NCBI GenBank assembly: GCA_026873275.1
Contig: JANTUC010000017.1
Coordinates: forward strand, 496,001 to 560,000
Direction: 5' to 3'
Length of the DNA: 64,000 nucleotides
From: Pseudopithomyces maydicus
Taxonomy: Eukaryota > Ascomycota > Dothideomycetes > Pleosporales > Didymosphaeriaceae
Shown one piece after another: positions 33,728 through 46,603 of the stretch (its first letter is position 1; every line of letters starts with the position of its first letter). The notes beneath the pieces were generated by a model. It was not told the origin of the DNA. It ran no database searches and saw only the letters and a program-made list of their open reading frames with translations. The position numbers and the translations under genes were made by a program.

Positions 33728-35991
33728 GTTTTCTGAAAGAGGGTGATGTGAAGTTTTGCTGAGAAATCGCTAGGCCGGCTGAGCGATGTGTCGAGGTCAA
33801 GGATAGATGAGTCGATACTCTTCGAGATGTCAAAGTTCAGCAAAAAAATCGATGGCAGTTCAGGGAGTGGATGCTCAGCCGCTGGCTAGAGCTGAAAATG
33901 CAAAATGTACAAGGGAGGAAGAAGGAAGGGAACGAGCTTGTGGTGCTGCGATGTGGGAGAGGCAGATGGAGCCGGCCATGGGAGGTTTATAACCATTTCC
34001 TCGCCCGGGTGGCGGTCTGGGGGGATCGGACGGTCACAGCTGTGGTATGCCAGGATGCGTCGGCCAAATGACAATGTCACGGCAGATCACTATGGATGCT
34101 TGCTATCCATAGGCCGGCAGCACGCCTTTCATGCAACCATGTGGAATGAAGAAGCGGGCCAGGAGCCTGAGTCAGTTTAGCCATCTGAGGGTGCGTGCGA
34201 ATGCTCTGCGTGGCCGGAAGCGAACATCAGGCTCGGCAGGGGAACACCGGACCTGATTGGCCTTGAACGAAGGAGGTTCGCAATTGTTTGAAACAAGCCT
34301 CCGTAAAACTACGCAGGGGAAGTTTGACGTGGGGCAGGCTAAAAGAGTCAGACAGGCCAGAGTTGATTGGGCGTCCGTCTCGGGGCCTCCGCCGAAAGGC
34401 CAATCGATAAGGGGGCCCGCGGACACTGCGAGGCTTGATTAGCGACGCCTTGCTGCATACGACGTCGGATGAAACACACCTCACAGAAGGACACGCTGCT
34501 CGACCTTCCTATTCGCCTGCCCACGTACTCTGCGCACACCCACACACTGCGCCGAGTAGCCACCACCAGCAATACAGGACCGGTGGCTTCCTTGCGCGAC
34601 CCGGGAGGCGTGACGGTCCAGTGGCTCCCTGTGTGTTTGCCGCCGTCGCTCCAGAGCGTCTTGGAGTCTCCTCCACCGATGCGCTTCCAGGCATCCGTAC
34701 GGGAAACTTTGACTCGCATCGTGGCGATTTCAGGCCGGGCGTCGACCAGGTGCAAGGAGGGGCCTCGGGAGGAGAGGGATCACGCGGGACCCGACTTGGC
34801 TTTTGCCCCGGACCTAGGAAGCCAATGCGCATATTGCTCCGCGTAAGCACACTGTATTCTATATTCACACCTCACCTCTATTTTGTTGGCTTCGTCGTAG
34901 TCTTGATTTCCCACTTTATCCTCTATCCACGAGGAAGCAGACTGAGTTTGCAGTGATGAGCCGGAGATGGATCCATCTTCTGGGTTCCACCGGCGGTTCC
35001 ACGCCTTGGGGCGGGGGACAAAAGAAAGTCTTCCGGGACTAGGTAGGCGAGCGCCCGGCGGCTGTGCGCCACGGTCAAGGTCAACCTAGATCCCAGTGAC
35101 GCTCGTAGGATCACCATGGGAAGCTCCTGGTGTAGGTATACCACATGCCTTCCTTCGAGTGCCATTGGCATGGCATTGGCGCCCGTTGGGCCTGCCGTTT
35201 CATGTGTCGAGGGACACCTTCTTCACCGAATAAGGTCGCTGCAGACGTGGACATGCCTGAACGCACCATCTCCATGTCCAAATGAGACGCTCGTGAGCAG
35301 GATACGAAAGTACTGGGACCAGGCCATTGACAAGTCCCAGCACATTTCCAGGCGGTTTCTCATAGCACGGCCCACGTGTCGTCGCCTTCTGTGACCGGAT
35401 ACGAATACCCACCTAAATCAATCTTGCACGCTGAGCCTCTCCATGAATAGGTCTGGTATCTCTTGGAAGCAACCTTCAAAACGATAGGCATTTCCGGTGC
35501 CTAGCGGAGACACTAGGTATTTCCGCTGTTTACTTTACCTTGCTCTTGTGTGCGGAGTCCGTGAAACGATCGTGGGCGGGGCTATGGAGAGGCGCAAGCC
35601 TGTGGGGATATGTCATGCTCCACCCCTTTGTGCATGGCAAAGCTTGTCGAGAGTAAAAGTCACCGTCTCATGCTATAACAGATGGCTGGTCACCTGGGCA
35701 TCGTCGCAATCTGCGGACAACCCACAAGGAATATCCACCCGGACTTCCATCGCGCGTCTTCGCAACCACGCTAGCAGCTTCCAGGAATAAATCGATATGG
35801 GCGACGAAGCCGGAAGCTACTGTACTGCTTGGTCGACAACATTGAGCGATGATCAATATTCGGGGTGCCCAGGTCTCGACGAAGCGGAGCGGGTCGAAAC
35901 ATCTTCTTCGCATGACTTGTGGCGCTGATCGTGTGGCTGTGTTCACTTGCGCCTTCAGCTGTCCAGGGAATGCCGAAAGTGGACCTTGCCA
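33728..35991. other. Intergenic, 2.26 kb, largest gene-free stretch
   Basis: LPMO promoter side, then GC-rich DNA with short open frames on both strands (up to 173 codons at 34435-34956) that show no domain or coding pattern. A TATA-like TATAAAC is on the minus strand at about 33986-33992, roughly 260 bp before the LPMO ATG. Confidence 0.5.
33986..33992 (-). promoter_or_regulatory. Possible TATA box of the LPMO gene
   Basis: Minus-strand TATAAAC about 260 bp upstream of the start. The distance is long for a core promoter unless the leader is long, so this is tentative. Confidence 0.3.
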
Positions 35992-38900
35992 CTAGCTCTG
36001 GTCAAGGCTCAAGTCGACCTTCTTCCAAGGCTGTACAAAAGGTGCTTTTTCAATACCGATATGCACTCGGCCATCAGTGCCGACGTAACTTCCATACCCA
36101 TAGCGGTTGTCGAGCTTTGCGAAGTGTTTAGCGCGTGCTTTCTTTCGTAATCCAGAAACACCTCCCATCTCTCGTACCGCTATACTGCCAGCAAATAATG
36201 CAATGATTGATGCCAGATTAATTGGCAGTCGTGCCAAATATCCTCCAGGCCTCCGAATATAAACGATGGCTGCGACGAGGGCATAGGTGCACAGAATGCC
36301 CAACGCAATGCTGAACATTGCCGTTGAAAGAAATATGCGTTCCTCGGTTGCTATTCGCCAGCCTTTGGTTGGCTTAATATCCGTATTTGATCGTGGCACA
36401 AGTAGTTGATCTTTATTAATCCCCAACCACGTCGCAAACAAACTGGCATAAGCTACCCGAAGAGGGTGTTGAATAAGTTCCCATGTCGGGACGCTTCGCT
36501 TGGGGTCTAAGAACTGACTGTCGTTAGCCACTCTGCGGATGAAGTAGTTTAGAAAGTCTGTTGCCATCGTATCGTTATGCCAGATTGGAGAGGCACCTTG
36601 AAAGATGTACAGGTTTGATTGGGCGATAAGATCAGAAGGGCCATCTTCAAAAATATCGTTGCTTTCGGCCGCTGCAAGACTTTGAGCAGGCATGCTAATG
36701 TGGGATGGTTGAGTAATTCTTCCTTTGTGATCCACACGAACAGATGCGCGGCCTGTCAAGCACGATGTCAGCATGCATCTTAGAAGCAACATGCAACCCC
36801 GAAAAAACTTACCACGAACCAGTTCCGGTTGACACTGAAGAAATAATGAATTTTCGGTGTCGAGGCTGCTCAAATTCGCTTTGCATGAGCTTTCAGGGTT
36901 GCGAACCCATGCGAGAACCACTGTGCCTTGGCACACTTTCTTTTCTGCTAGCGTGGTGTTGTTGCCTTGGGTATCAAGAGTGAGAACAAGTTCCAAGGCA
37001 GATGGTCCGTTCTGACATGTGGGTTCTATATTTCCATCCAGGTAAAGACTGTCACTGATCTGCTGATACGGATCGGAAGAGCATTCTGCCTGGAGATGGC
37101 CCATTTGTACTGTGGTAGCGATCAGGGGCTCACCAGACTCCTTTCTGATGCGCATTTCCTTCGGGTCTATAACCTGACAATCCAGTGTGGCTCCTAGAGT
37201 GTCTGTTTCGCTTTCAAATTGACCATTGTCTGCAGTTTTGCCATTATCAAATGTTACAAATGGTAAATAAAAAAAGTCTTCGTCCGTCCACGGAGGCAGA
37301 GGTGTTCTTCCAGTGAGGTTCGAGTCGAGAACATAGAACTGATCCCGGCCATCTCCGCCAAGGTAAGCTCCAGACACATTCGTGCCTTTACCGCTAGATG
37401 TACGCCCATTTGGACCTATGCTGCCGTTGATTGGTACGAAGCGGAGGTCAAATGGGTGCTCAAAATTCATCTAAGATATATATGTGTCAGCGAATATTCA
37501 TATTGTCGACCCACAAACTTAACCTGTGTACCAAATAATAGAACAATTTAACAACATTATCGTGCATACAACACAGGTAAGTAAATCTGCACTTACCTCT
37601 GTAGATACCGTAACTGTATTGTGGTGGAATAAGCTAGCAAATGCAATGGAAAGTACATTTGCCAGCAGAGCCATCGAACAGACAGTAGCCAAAACAAAGT
37701 GATGAGCTCGTAGAGCCTTGAATATGACTAGTTGAGGAGGCAAAGAACAGTAATTTAGATCAATGGAGTCCTTGGCTTTTGCTTTGCAACCTTTTAGCTC
37801 GTGAATAGGTTGCAGTAGGCATAGCAGTCTGTTTATCAAAACCCAAAAAGGTTCGATTAACGTAGCAATCACGGTGGGGATGTAATTCTCAAGTAAGTTT
37901 TGCACAAATTTACTCCGAGAGGGAAGTGGAAGTCCTGCATGTGTTAGTTGGTTTGTTTCATGTCCCTCTAACGTGCTGAAACCGACTGATTCTCCTTCAA
38001 ATACGTACCATTGGCCCGAGCCTTGGTGAATACAGTAGCTAACAAGGAAGCCAAGGCTATGAAAACACTGACGGTAAGAACGGACATCCAGAGACTGAAC
38101 TCAATAGGCTTTATGGGTTTATCAACGAATCTTGTTGAAGGTTGTCGCAAAAATAACGTTGCACCGGGCCCGTTCGACCCAGCGGATCTTCGTTTTTCAC
38201 TCAAACTTGACTCATTTAGCGGCTTTGACGAAAAGATTGCGCAAGAATGCTTACCTGATCTCATCATCGTGTTGAATGAGCTGATATCGCTTCTTTTGGA
38301 TGGTCTGTTGCCATTGCTCCAATGTATAGCTATCCAGATCTTCGAAGTTTTGGAGCGTATTTTGGCTGTTACTCACGAGTGCCATTACCTAGTTTTTTTT
38401 TATAATTATCAGTCTCTGCATATCAATATTCATGTGTTGAACTCACACTTCCAATTGTACTTGGGTCTGAAAACAAGTTTAGCGTTCTTTTCGTACTCAA
38501 ATAAAGTAATACAGTTGTCGCAAGAATGATAACTGCTAAAAATCCAAGCACAGCGTAGGTAAATATCGGTTCGAGTACTACAGCATCAGTAACAACCGTT
38601 CGCACCCCTTCCACCTCTTTTATGGCTTCGAAGGAATCATCCAAGACCTCTGTCATTGCACGGGCAAATATGAGGCGATAAGAATCTGCATAAGAACGTG
38701 CCAAAACTTTCCAATCTAGAAAGTCTTCAAGTGCAGTTTCATGAATCAATGTGGAGAACCCGACCAAAGGCTGTGTTTCATCTGCGAGACTTAGATTTGT
38801 TTTTGCTATCTGCTCGGCGAAATTCGGTATATTGTCATTTGGCAGGTTGTTTGTGCGTGAATGGTGAAAGGTGGTTCCGCCATTAAATAGCATTTCGAGC

Positions 38901-40252
38901 CACGTCGTGTTGAAAACCATATGCGTGTCGCTGAAGGGCTGCTTCGGTCCTGTTGGAATATATCGCAGAGGTCGTCGATCTTTCTTGTTCACAGTGGCAT
39001 TGACTTGTTGTGAATAATACGTCGGTTCACAAAATATTGCAGTGACATTTTGTGCTGGATCGGATTCCTTCTTTTTGTTTCGAGTAAAGGCTGCGAAAAA
39101 TGTGTGGTTCTTCTCAGCTGGACAGCTGCTACTGAGGTAATAATTAGCATGTCCATAAATGTTCCAGAATCCAATGTACTGAGCGGAGAAAGGTTTAACA
39201 ATTGTAAGTGGACCACTATATGGATCCGGGTTTTCCTTGATCGTTCGATTGCCCATTCGAAGTCCGGAGGTCACACAGCCTGAATTATTCCAATCTCCAC
39301 CGGACGGTATCGCAGGTTCACAATATAAGTCCAGGCTGTACAGTGTCGTGGGAGCAGTCCATTGCTGTGTCCCTGTGTCTTCCGTCTCATTTTTGTCTAA
39401 TAGGGATGGTTTAAAGGGTGCGAGAGTGTAGTTACGTGCCATGAATTTAGGAAGCGTTTCGTTCAGGGAGATGATTCGGTATGCTGATTGGGAAAACCCC
39501 AATTTCAGAGAGTCTTGCTGCTGGGCTACAGGCATGGATCTCATCGAGACCTCAAAAGTTTCTGGAAAACTTCGAGTAACGTGCTCAACGGAAAATATGC
39601 CTGCTTGTGTGGGTACCAGACCCCAAGTAACAAGTAGCAGCGCGAATGAGGCCCAGAAGACGGACCAGTGTCTGGGAAGTTGCAATCAGTTTCTTTCTAG
39701 AGATGGTTCGGATAAAATACTCTTGATGCCCCTCGTAAAAAGAGGACATCCCAACGGTCATATGCAACAAACGTGTTCATGTGAGGTTTAACCGTACCTG
39801 TTACGAAATGCCCTCATCGGAATGAGAGGCACAAAGCCAAAGGGGTAAGCCAACAAGACGCTATCTTTGCCTAATGCACCTTCATCTGCACTTAGCTGAT
39901 AGTACGGTTCGAGTCTCTTCGTTTCAAGATCGATCCATGCCCAAAAGATGCTGAAAACCACTGCTAAGACCGTAGGAAAATTCTGGTACATGAACGTTTG
40001 TGACAGCGGTAAAGCATTGATGTCTGGTGCGAACAGAATGCCACTGTCTTGCTGCGATCGCCTGAGAAGCTGAACCAGCGTTAGGATGAGGGCGAGCGGT
40101 ATTGCAATCGCGATCGAAAGGGTAGCAGGATGTAGCGCTGGTGGTCTCCATCGTCGTGTTCTGTTACTGTTGCTCTTTCTCTCCCGAAAGAAGGTGTTTA
40201 TTTTGCTGGTGGGCTGGACTGAATCAGGAAAGCTCGATCGGGTGACATCCAT
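35992..40252 (-). CDS. DUF3433-type multi-pass membrane protein
   Basis: A large fungal plasma-membrane-type protein of unknown role. Exons 40252-39798, 39671-38447, 38388-38255, 38199-38009, 37934-37597, 37470-36813 and 36752-35992 sum to exactly 1254 codons. Two similar halves are visible. Each has hydrophobic helices, a cytosolic segment and a long Asn-glycosylated outer region. The second half carries the typical block QPIHELKGCKAKAKDSIDL then LPPQLVIFKALRAHHFVLA. The first has LSIAIAIPLALILTLVQLL and YPFGFVPLIPMRAFRNRHW. Helices also lie near both ends (IFTYAVLGFLAVIILATTV). The start was set at the Met before DVTRSSFPD; an upstream in-frame Met at 40336 is possible. The 60-nt intron 36812-36753 has no stop and keeps frame. 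DNA here looks more AT-rich than its neighbours. Confidence 0.85.
36753..36812 (-). other. Stop-free intron of 60 nt
   Basis: GTAAGT..ACAG intron in the DUF3433 gene. Its length is a multiple of three and it has no stop, so retention would insert 20 residues without breaking the protein. Confidence 0.75.
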
Positions 40253-40924
40253 AATCGAAAAGACCAAACGGTAATCTGTGTGACAGGACTTGGAGATAGA
40301 ACCGAAAATAAAAAGAGAAGGAATCGTAAAACGCAAAAATTAATTATCGCGATGTGCGAACGTGCATTGATCTCATGGGTTGTTGCCCGTGGTACAAATA
40401 TGCTGAACGTCGCCCCCGTGTCGAAATAGCCGCCCAGATGGGGAACGACTGTGCCGCAGCGTCATTTCTGCTTCGTCCATTGGCTGCGATGGCGGATGAT
40501 TTACGGGTCGCTGCAGGTTGAAGATACATGAAACGGAAAAGAATATTAGTACCATCTGATTCAGCCTCACTTTGCTGATCGTGTTCCCAACCCAGGCCAT
40601 GCTTCAATGTTAGTAGGTGATCACCTCGAGCAGAACACCGGATGCGCGATAGAAGACCCACCCGCTTGCTGTCACATTTGGTGCACAGCCACCTATTGGC
40701 AAAGTTTTGCATCGTAATAGAAACCACAAACCAGATTCTTCCATAAAGATTCGCGACGTTGGAGGGGTGGTTCTAATAAAATCACCCCTTCAATACTAGG
40801 CTAATGAATGTGCATAAATCGAGGGGACGTCTGTACCGCGATTTCGGCCCACACAACATTTCCGTGCCACTTTCCATCAACGGTTGTCAGTTTGAACTGG
40901 GGTGTTTGTCGCGCAAGTGTTGTG
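40253..40924. other. Intergenic, 672 bp
   Basis: DUF3433 promoter side and reductase 3' side. No feature supported. Confidence 0.55.
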
Positions 40925-42113
40925 CTAACGAAAAGCACCAACTTCTTTGCGCCTGTGGACCGTCAGTTCTATAGTCTTGCTATGTGGCGTGCATGACACT
41001 TTTGGGGGAGATGGGGAAACTCACCACCAGAATTGAAAGCCGATAGTCGCTACATTCACTCCTAAATCTTTTAACGCCCCTGTATTCAAATGGCAGTCAT
41101 ACGGCCTCTTGACCCCATCTTCAGGGTTTTCTTCAGGCATAAAGGGCTCCATTCCGTCAAGCGGCAAACCCATGATTTCGGCAAAGGCTTCCACAATCCC
41201 CCACTTCGTCATCTTGTCTTCCGAGCTGAATTGCAATATGTTAGGAAGTTGGCGATTTGCGTTTCCAGGATCTAGATAAAGAGTTGCAACATCGCGGCAG
41301 ACACGGCCCACATCAGAAGTATTTGTCGGATATCTGAGTGCCCAGTTGTCGACCTTGATTCTAGGCTGTCCTGGCTGAATCTTTTGAGACTCCCATAGTT
41401 GAGACATGAGAATGTTCACTGCGGACTCCTTTGGATCGTCGGCCTTGCCGTAGAGAACCGGGACACGTAGCACAATCGCTTTGTTTTTCTTTCCTCTGCT
41501 ACTAGCCACTTCTAGGACGGCCTTCTCACCATCGAGCTTGGTCTGGCCATACATGTTGGGGGGATCGGTAGCAGATTCGGGGCTGTAGGGAGCTTCACCC
41601 TTGCGGCCCGAGAAGACGTAATCTGTAGAGATGTAGATGAGGAGAATATCACGCGATGTTGTAGCCTCAGCTAGGGTCCTGCTGGAGTCGACATTGAGAG
41701 CCTTTGCAGCTTCTGGGTTGGCAGAGCAAGAGTCCGGAAAACGGTTTGCAGCACCTGTATAGACTGAGCATCGAGCATATTTTCCGCATTAGCGTCGTGT
41801 GAGCATACAGTGCACGACGACGTGAGGCCTGTGTTCTTGTCAGTATTTTATACCTTCAAGACACACAACATGCTTACTTGACTTCGTCGAGAATTTGCTC
41901 AATGTTCCCTGCGTCGAGGATGTCCAGCTTGATGATCTCTGGTGGGCTGACACGAGTCAGACCCGTGCCGACGGATTTCCAACCATCGATATCGAAAACT
42001 TTCTGGACCTGGGATCCTAATAATCCACTTGCTTGATGATTGGTTAGGATCGCGATCTGAAGCTGTATGTAGAGAACAAGCGTACCACCGGTGACAAGCA
42101 CTGTATGTGTCAT
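40925..42113 (-). CDS. MAT2B/RmlD-like NAD(P)-binding reductase-fold protein
   Basis: A short-chain-type Rossmann protein like the regulatory beta subunit of methionine adenosyltransferase and dTDP-4-dehydrorhamnose reductase. Exons 42113-42086, 42031-41878, 41828-41809, 41754-41025 and 40952-40925 give 319 aa; phases all agree. The dinucleotide loop is VTGASGLLGSQV, formed by joining exons 1 and 2. HVVVHCAANRFPDSC and the active-type YISTDYVFSG follow, then the YxxxK-type pair in MYGQTKLDGEKAV, IVLRVPVLYG and the end FQFWWRKEVGAFR. Exon 3 is only 20 nt and the first and last exons are 28 nt. In fungi a role in S-adenosylmethionine control is plausible but not shown. It is divergent from the Mmc1-like gene, 248 bp apart. 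Confidence 0.88.
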
Positions 42114-42361
42114 ATTGATAATAAGAGGAAGTCACACAAAATGCGCCTTGAGCTGCTGTATTCGAGTAGCGTTACACCTGTAAATAAAGCAAAAGAGGCG
42201 CCGATGGTCACTACATATAACAAGTGGTAGTATGATGGTAAGTGGAGTGGGGTGGCAGCTCTACTTGGGTCCACCAATCACCATCCGAATGGTCCGCGCG
42301 TCTTTGCAGCTCCCACTTCGTCTTCCGCAGTTCATTGTCGCGTCGCACATGTCCCGACCAG

Positions 42362-44414
42362 ATGCCTCCATGGGTGGCCTCCGCGCCGCGATCAATCACT
42401 GGCTCAAGAGTGAAAGCAATTGACCGGATTGTTCCCTCCCTCCGCTGTCGCTATGTCGCCAGTCCACCCATCCTAAACTTCCGTGTCCGCGCCGCCAGCA
42501 CGCACGTCTCGCCGACAGCCATAAACTACCGTCCGAATGTTCCGCCGCGAAACGAAGAACTGTACAATGCTCTGTCTGGGCTAGATGGCGCAGCAGAGCG
42601 GTATGTGAACCTCAGTAGGTTGCAACTAGCGCTCCGAGGGCTGGCGGTGGAGAATGCGGTCACGAGAGTTGCTGTGCTGGGTCTGAACAGCCAAATTGGC
42701 GCACAGCAATTAGCAAGATTGTTGATCGCAGATCCGCTGGGAGATAAGGAAGAATGGGAGGGTACTTTGGAAAAGAGTCCGGAAGAAGGTGCCGTGCTGT
42801 TACGGTACGAAGGCTCCCCGAGTTCTGTTCTAGCCACCGCCGGCCATTTTACTAACAGTCTGCAGCTATGGTGACGAAAACGTCGCGCATGCTCCGAATC
42901 CGCTCTACAAAGTTCTCTCGGTTCCGTCGCGAGTCCTAGGGAAGCATAACTTGGAAATTCTGGTGTCAACACTGAATGTAAATGCGCCGAGCGCGGCTAC
43001 TGCACGGGCAACTGAAAGTTCCAAGGACACCGTACTGGTACCCAAGTTACAAGCTACACATTCTGCGAGAGTGCCCCCGGTTCCATATCCAGTTCATAAG
43101 ACACTTATCCTGGGCGAAGGACTGGATAGCGCTGTCGCATACGGCAAGTTCACATCAGACAGCATCGGCCAAACAGGAAACATGGTCAAAGTGGCTGTAG
43201 AACTGCCCGCGCCACCGACCACCCAAACTGCTGAAGAGTCAACCTCGACAGCGATCAGCATTGCAGCCGCCACTCAAGGCTTAGATGCTATTCGTACGTC
43301 CGTGGCAAATTCTACAATCTACGAAAGAAACTGGTTCGCCAGCAATCTGCCGAACCTCACAAAATGGCTTCTCTCCGATCTTCAGTCCGCCGAGCCGATC
43401 AAACCCACCCAAAGGGCGCTCATCTCTTCGCTTCTTGACGACGTGGACGCCACCATCGCAAAGGAAGACGCACAGCAGCTCACTCTGTTGGCCTCCACTA
43501 CCACGTCTGAACAGCTCGGTGCAGAGATGATTGCGCATTTAGAACAGTGGGCAGAAAAGTCGCATCGCGAACTGAGGGATAGTCTGGATGAGGCGTTCGC
43601 GGGAAAGAACTGGAGAAAGCTGGCATGGTGGAAGTTGTTCTGGCGTGTCGACGATGTAGGCATGATCACCGAAGAGGTAGTTGCGAGAAGATGGCTCGTA
43701 AGCGCAGAGAAGGACGCTGTATACCTCGCGGGTAGGATGAACCAGGCAGGATTTCCAGACGAGGTTCGAGGCCTACCTGTCGAAATACCCGTCGAAGCCG
43801 TCGAGTCATCCGCAGTAACAGCGGCAGCTCCAGAGATCAACGTCACATCCACAGATGCAACTACCTTCGCGACATCGACGGATATCCCCGCCCTTCTGGA
43901 CGGACCCAAGGAACTCTCTACAGTCGTGTCGAAACCCACACCGTGGCCCAATCTCATACCACAGACCCGAGCGACGCTTCTCGCGACCACCCTTCCGCCT
44001 CTCCAAGCGTTGGCCCAGCGGCTCATCATCACCACCTTGTCCACGACATCTCTGTCCGCTGCTCTCTCAGCCCTCCTCTACGTCTCGGTCTCGACGGTGA
44101 GCCTCTTCGAGGCTAGCTCTCTAGCTGCGCTCGGTCTGACCTTCTCCCTCGGACGCATGCAAAAGCTCTGGGAAAACGCCCGTTCCTCCTGGCAGCTCGA
44201 GGTGTGGGAGGAAGGACGACAGGCACTCAAGAGGACGGAGAGCGTTGTACGCACCATCATCGGGAGACAGGGGAAGGCCGACGTCACGCTGGATGAGGGT
44301 GTCGAGGAGAGGAAGAGAGCCACAGAGGCGGTTGCGAAGGTTAGAGAGGCGTTGGATAGGATGGACGGCAAGGCAAAGGTCAGGGAGTCATTGGAGAAGT
44401 TGAGGAAAGAGTAG
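42362..44414 (+). CDS. Mmc1-like mitochondrial membrane protein
   Basis: Exons 42362-42804 and 42866-44414 (intron GTACGA..GCAG) give 663 aa. The N-terminus is basic and Ser/Arg-rich, as for mitochondrial import. YVNLSRLQLALRGLAVENAV and RVAVLGLNSQIGAQQLARLL then DPLGDKEEWEG resemble a degenerate dynamin-type nucleotide-binding start seen in fungal Mmc1 proteins. The middle has SLDEAFAGKNWRKLAWWKLF and RRWLVSAEKDAVYLAGRM. Two hydrophobic helices lie late (ALAQRLIITTLSTTSLSAAL, SVSTVSLFEASSLAALGL), then a coiled coil to the end. The match to Mmc1, an inner-membrane protein linked to cristae organisation, is from memory of the family. An in-frame Met at 42242 could lengthen the N-terminus by 40 residues. 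Confidence 0.75.
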
Positions 44415-45189
44415 TGTATATGTATGTACATGATATGTGTAAATGTAGAACAGTGGAAGGCGATGTTGCTACGGGTGCAGCATTGACACGCGTCGTTTTT
44501 TTTGTGGGGAATTCTTCTCATCTATTGTTGGTAACAGGGATTAATAACACGCGATCACGTTATCAGCTGTTTCTCACACTTTGTCATTGTAGTATGTTTT
44601 TGGCCGATTTCAATGCATCTGATTACCTCTGTGGTAGATACTAGCATACACCCTCACACCATTGGCATCGATGTCGTTTTAGCCAAACGTAACAAGGACT
44701 GACATCAAAAGAGGGTGCCACTTCTCACTGAACTGAGTAGGCGTTATCAGAGACACTGGAGGTAAGAACTTTTTTGTTTCATTGGTGGTGAAAGGCGACC
44801 GTGCGCTGTAACTACATATAAAAGGGTATTTTTTCCAGGAAAGACGGTCAAAACGCCACAGAGCCGATGTTTGAAAACACCCTCATAAGCCATCCCAAGG
44901 AACGATGGATAACACAGCTATTCAATTGATCATTTGCACAGATGTACATTTAGAGGTACCGACCGACAGATCGTATTGCAACAAACATCCAACATAGGTA
45001 GGCTTCCGACACCCATGCACATGATCGAGATCACTGAAAGAGAGCTGGGTTTGGAGCTAGCGATGGGTCCCGGTTCCACTTCTGAGCTGGCTCCAGATTC
45101 TCCAGAGACGGGCTCACGCTGGGAATTGGTGCTAGATGCATTGTCTGTCTGCCAAGTACGATTAACGAAGCAGCGAATCACCAAGAGCA
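44415..45189. other. Convergent intergenic region, 775 bp
   Basis: 3' ends of the Mmc1-like and HAT2 genes. AT-rich, no feature supported. Confidence 0.55.
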
Positions 45190-46603
45190 TCAATCAGAAA
45201 CCTCTCCGTGGTTGGCCGTCTTGGGCAGGGGCTCGACGAGTTTGCGGGCAGGGCGGAAGATCTGCATTTGGTTGTCTTCGGCGGTGCCAATCATGACCCA
45301 GGGGTCGTTCTTGTTCCAATCGAAGCCAGAGATGCGATCGGTAAAGCCACCGTGCATGAAGAGACTATGAATTGTTAGTATGATTTTTACTATTTGGAAT
45401 CATGGAGAAAGGTCATACAGTTCGGGTGGGCCGTCCTCGGCTTCGTCAGGCGTCTGTTCCTCGCCCACTCGGGTAATGTCCCACATGCAGATGCGTCGGT
45501 CGTAGCTGGAACTAGCTAGTATGGATGCGTCCTGGGGATGCCACTGCAGTTCGATAATATCGGCGGAATGATGTTGTAGAGTGTGCAACTTCTTGTCAAA
45601 GTTACGAAGATCCCACAAGCCTATGGTGTGATCAGCCGAGCCCGTTGCAAATATGCTCTCAAACTGCGGATGGAAAGCGATGCTGTTCAGGGCGTCTTCG
45701 TGTGCTGCTTCTCTGCTGTAGAGGGCGGTCTTGTGCGAAGGCACGCGCGTGTCAGTAACCTTCCATGTGCAGTCATCAGAAACGCTACCGATGAGGAAAC
45801 CGTGGATTGGGTGGTACTGGACGTCGTTGACTATGGCGGTATGCGAGGTGTAGGTGGCAGTGGGAGCAATCTTGGAATCGCCCTTGGAGAAGCCGCTCTT
45901 CAGATCCCATGTTCGAACGGTCATGTCTTCGCTGCCGGTGACGAGGTGGCCCTCGTTCAAGGGGCTCCAGGAGAGACCGAAACCCTCCTTGTCGTGTCCT
46001 TTGAGCTCGGCCTCGAACTTGATGCTGCCATCGCTCTTGGGGGTGTTTGGGTGCTTGGTGCGGTCGAAGACCAAGACCTTGCCGTCGACGCACAGGGAGG
46101 CGATGATCTCTGGATTCTGCGGCTGGTAGCGGGCCTTGTTGACCTCGCCAGGGTGGTTGATCTTCTGCACGATCTTGAACTCGAAGGGCTTCTTCGCATC
46201 GCCGTAGCCGCCGACCTCGCCGGTCTTATCGTCGAAGGATTTGAGGTCCGGGGTGGGGAGGTCGGGCACGTCGACGTGGGCTATCTGGAGGTAGTTCTGG
46301 GCCTGGCCGGAGGTGTGGGTGCCCAGGATGACGCGGTGGGTGCTCAGGTGGGTGCCCTCGACGGGCCGCTTGTCGGGGAGCCATTGGGCCGTCAGCGTGG
46401 GCCACTCCAGGGCGCGGCTGTAGAGCATGTCGTAGAGAAAGACGCTGTTCTTCTTCCACATCTTGTACTCCTCGTTGATCTGCTTCTGCCGCTCGACCTG
46501 CTCGTCGTCAAGGCCCTCGACGGGCGCATCTGCAGCACGGTCAGCGTCTTCGGGGTCGCAGCAGATGCAGAACGGATAACCTACCGCTCATGTTGTCGTC
46601 CAT
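45190..46603 (-). CDS. HAT2: Histone acetyltransferase type B subunit 2 (RbAp46/48 family WD40)
   Basis: Binds histone H4 and guides Hat1 acetylation of new H4 before chromatin assembly. Exons 46603-46585, 46529-45419 and 45364-45190 give 434 aa. Exon 1 is only 19 nt (MDDNMS plus one base). The N-terminal helix reads EEYKMWKKNSVFLYDMLYS, followed by ALEWPTLTAQWLPDK, both diagnostic of the RbAp48/Msi1 group. Six to seven WD repeats follow, for example GHLVTGSEDMTVRTWDL, FATGSADHTIGLWDLRN and ILASSSYDRRICMWDI. The end is HGGFTDRISGFDWNKNDPWV and IFRPARKLVEPLPK. The related CAF-1 small subunit is a paralogue in this family, but the N-terminus and full match to Hat2 favour the name used. It starts 410 bp from XRN1, divergent. 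Confidence 0.93.

Noticed and set aside
34435..34956. Frames of 173 and 135 codons on opposite strands
   Set aside because: They overlap each other in GC-rich DNA and show no domain, splice logic or start context.
43382..44044. Minus-strand open frame of 220 codons
   Set aside because: Antisense to the Mmc1-like gene, with Ser/Arg/Val shadow composition and no domain.
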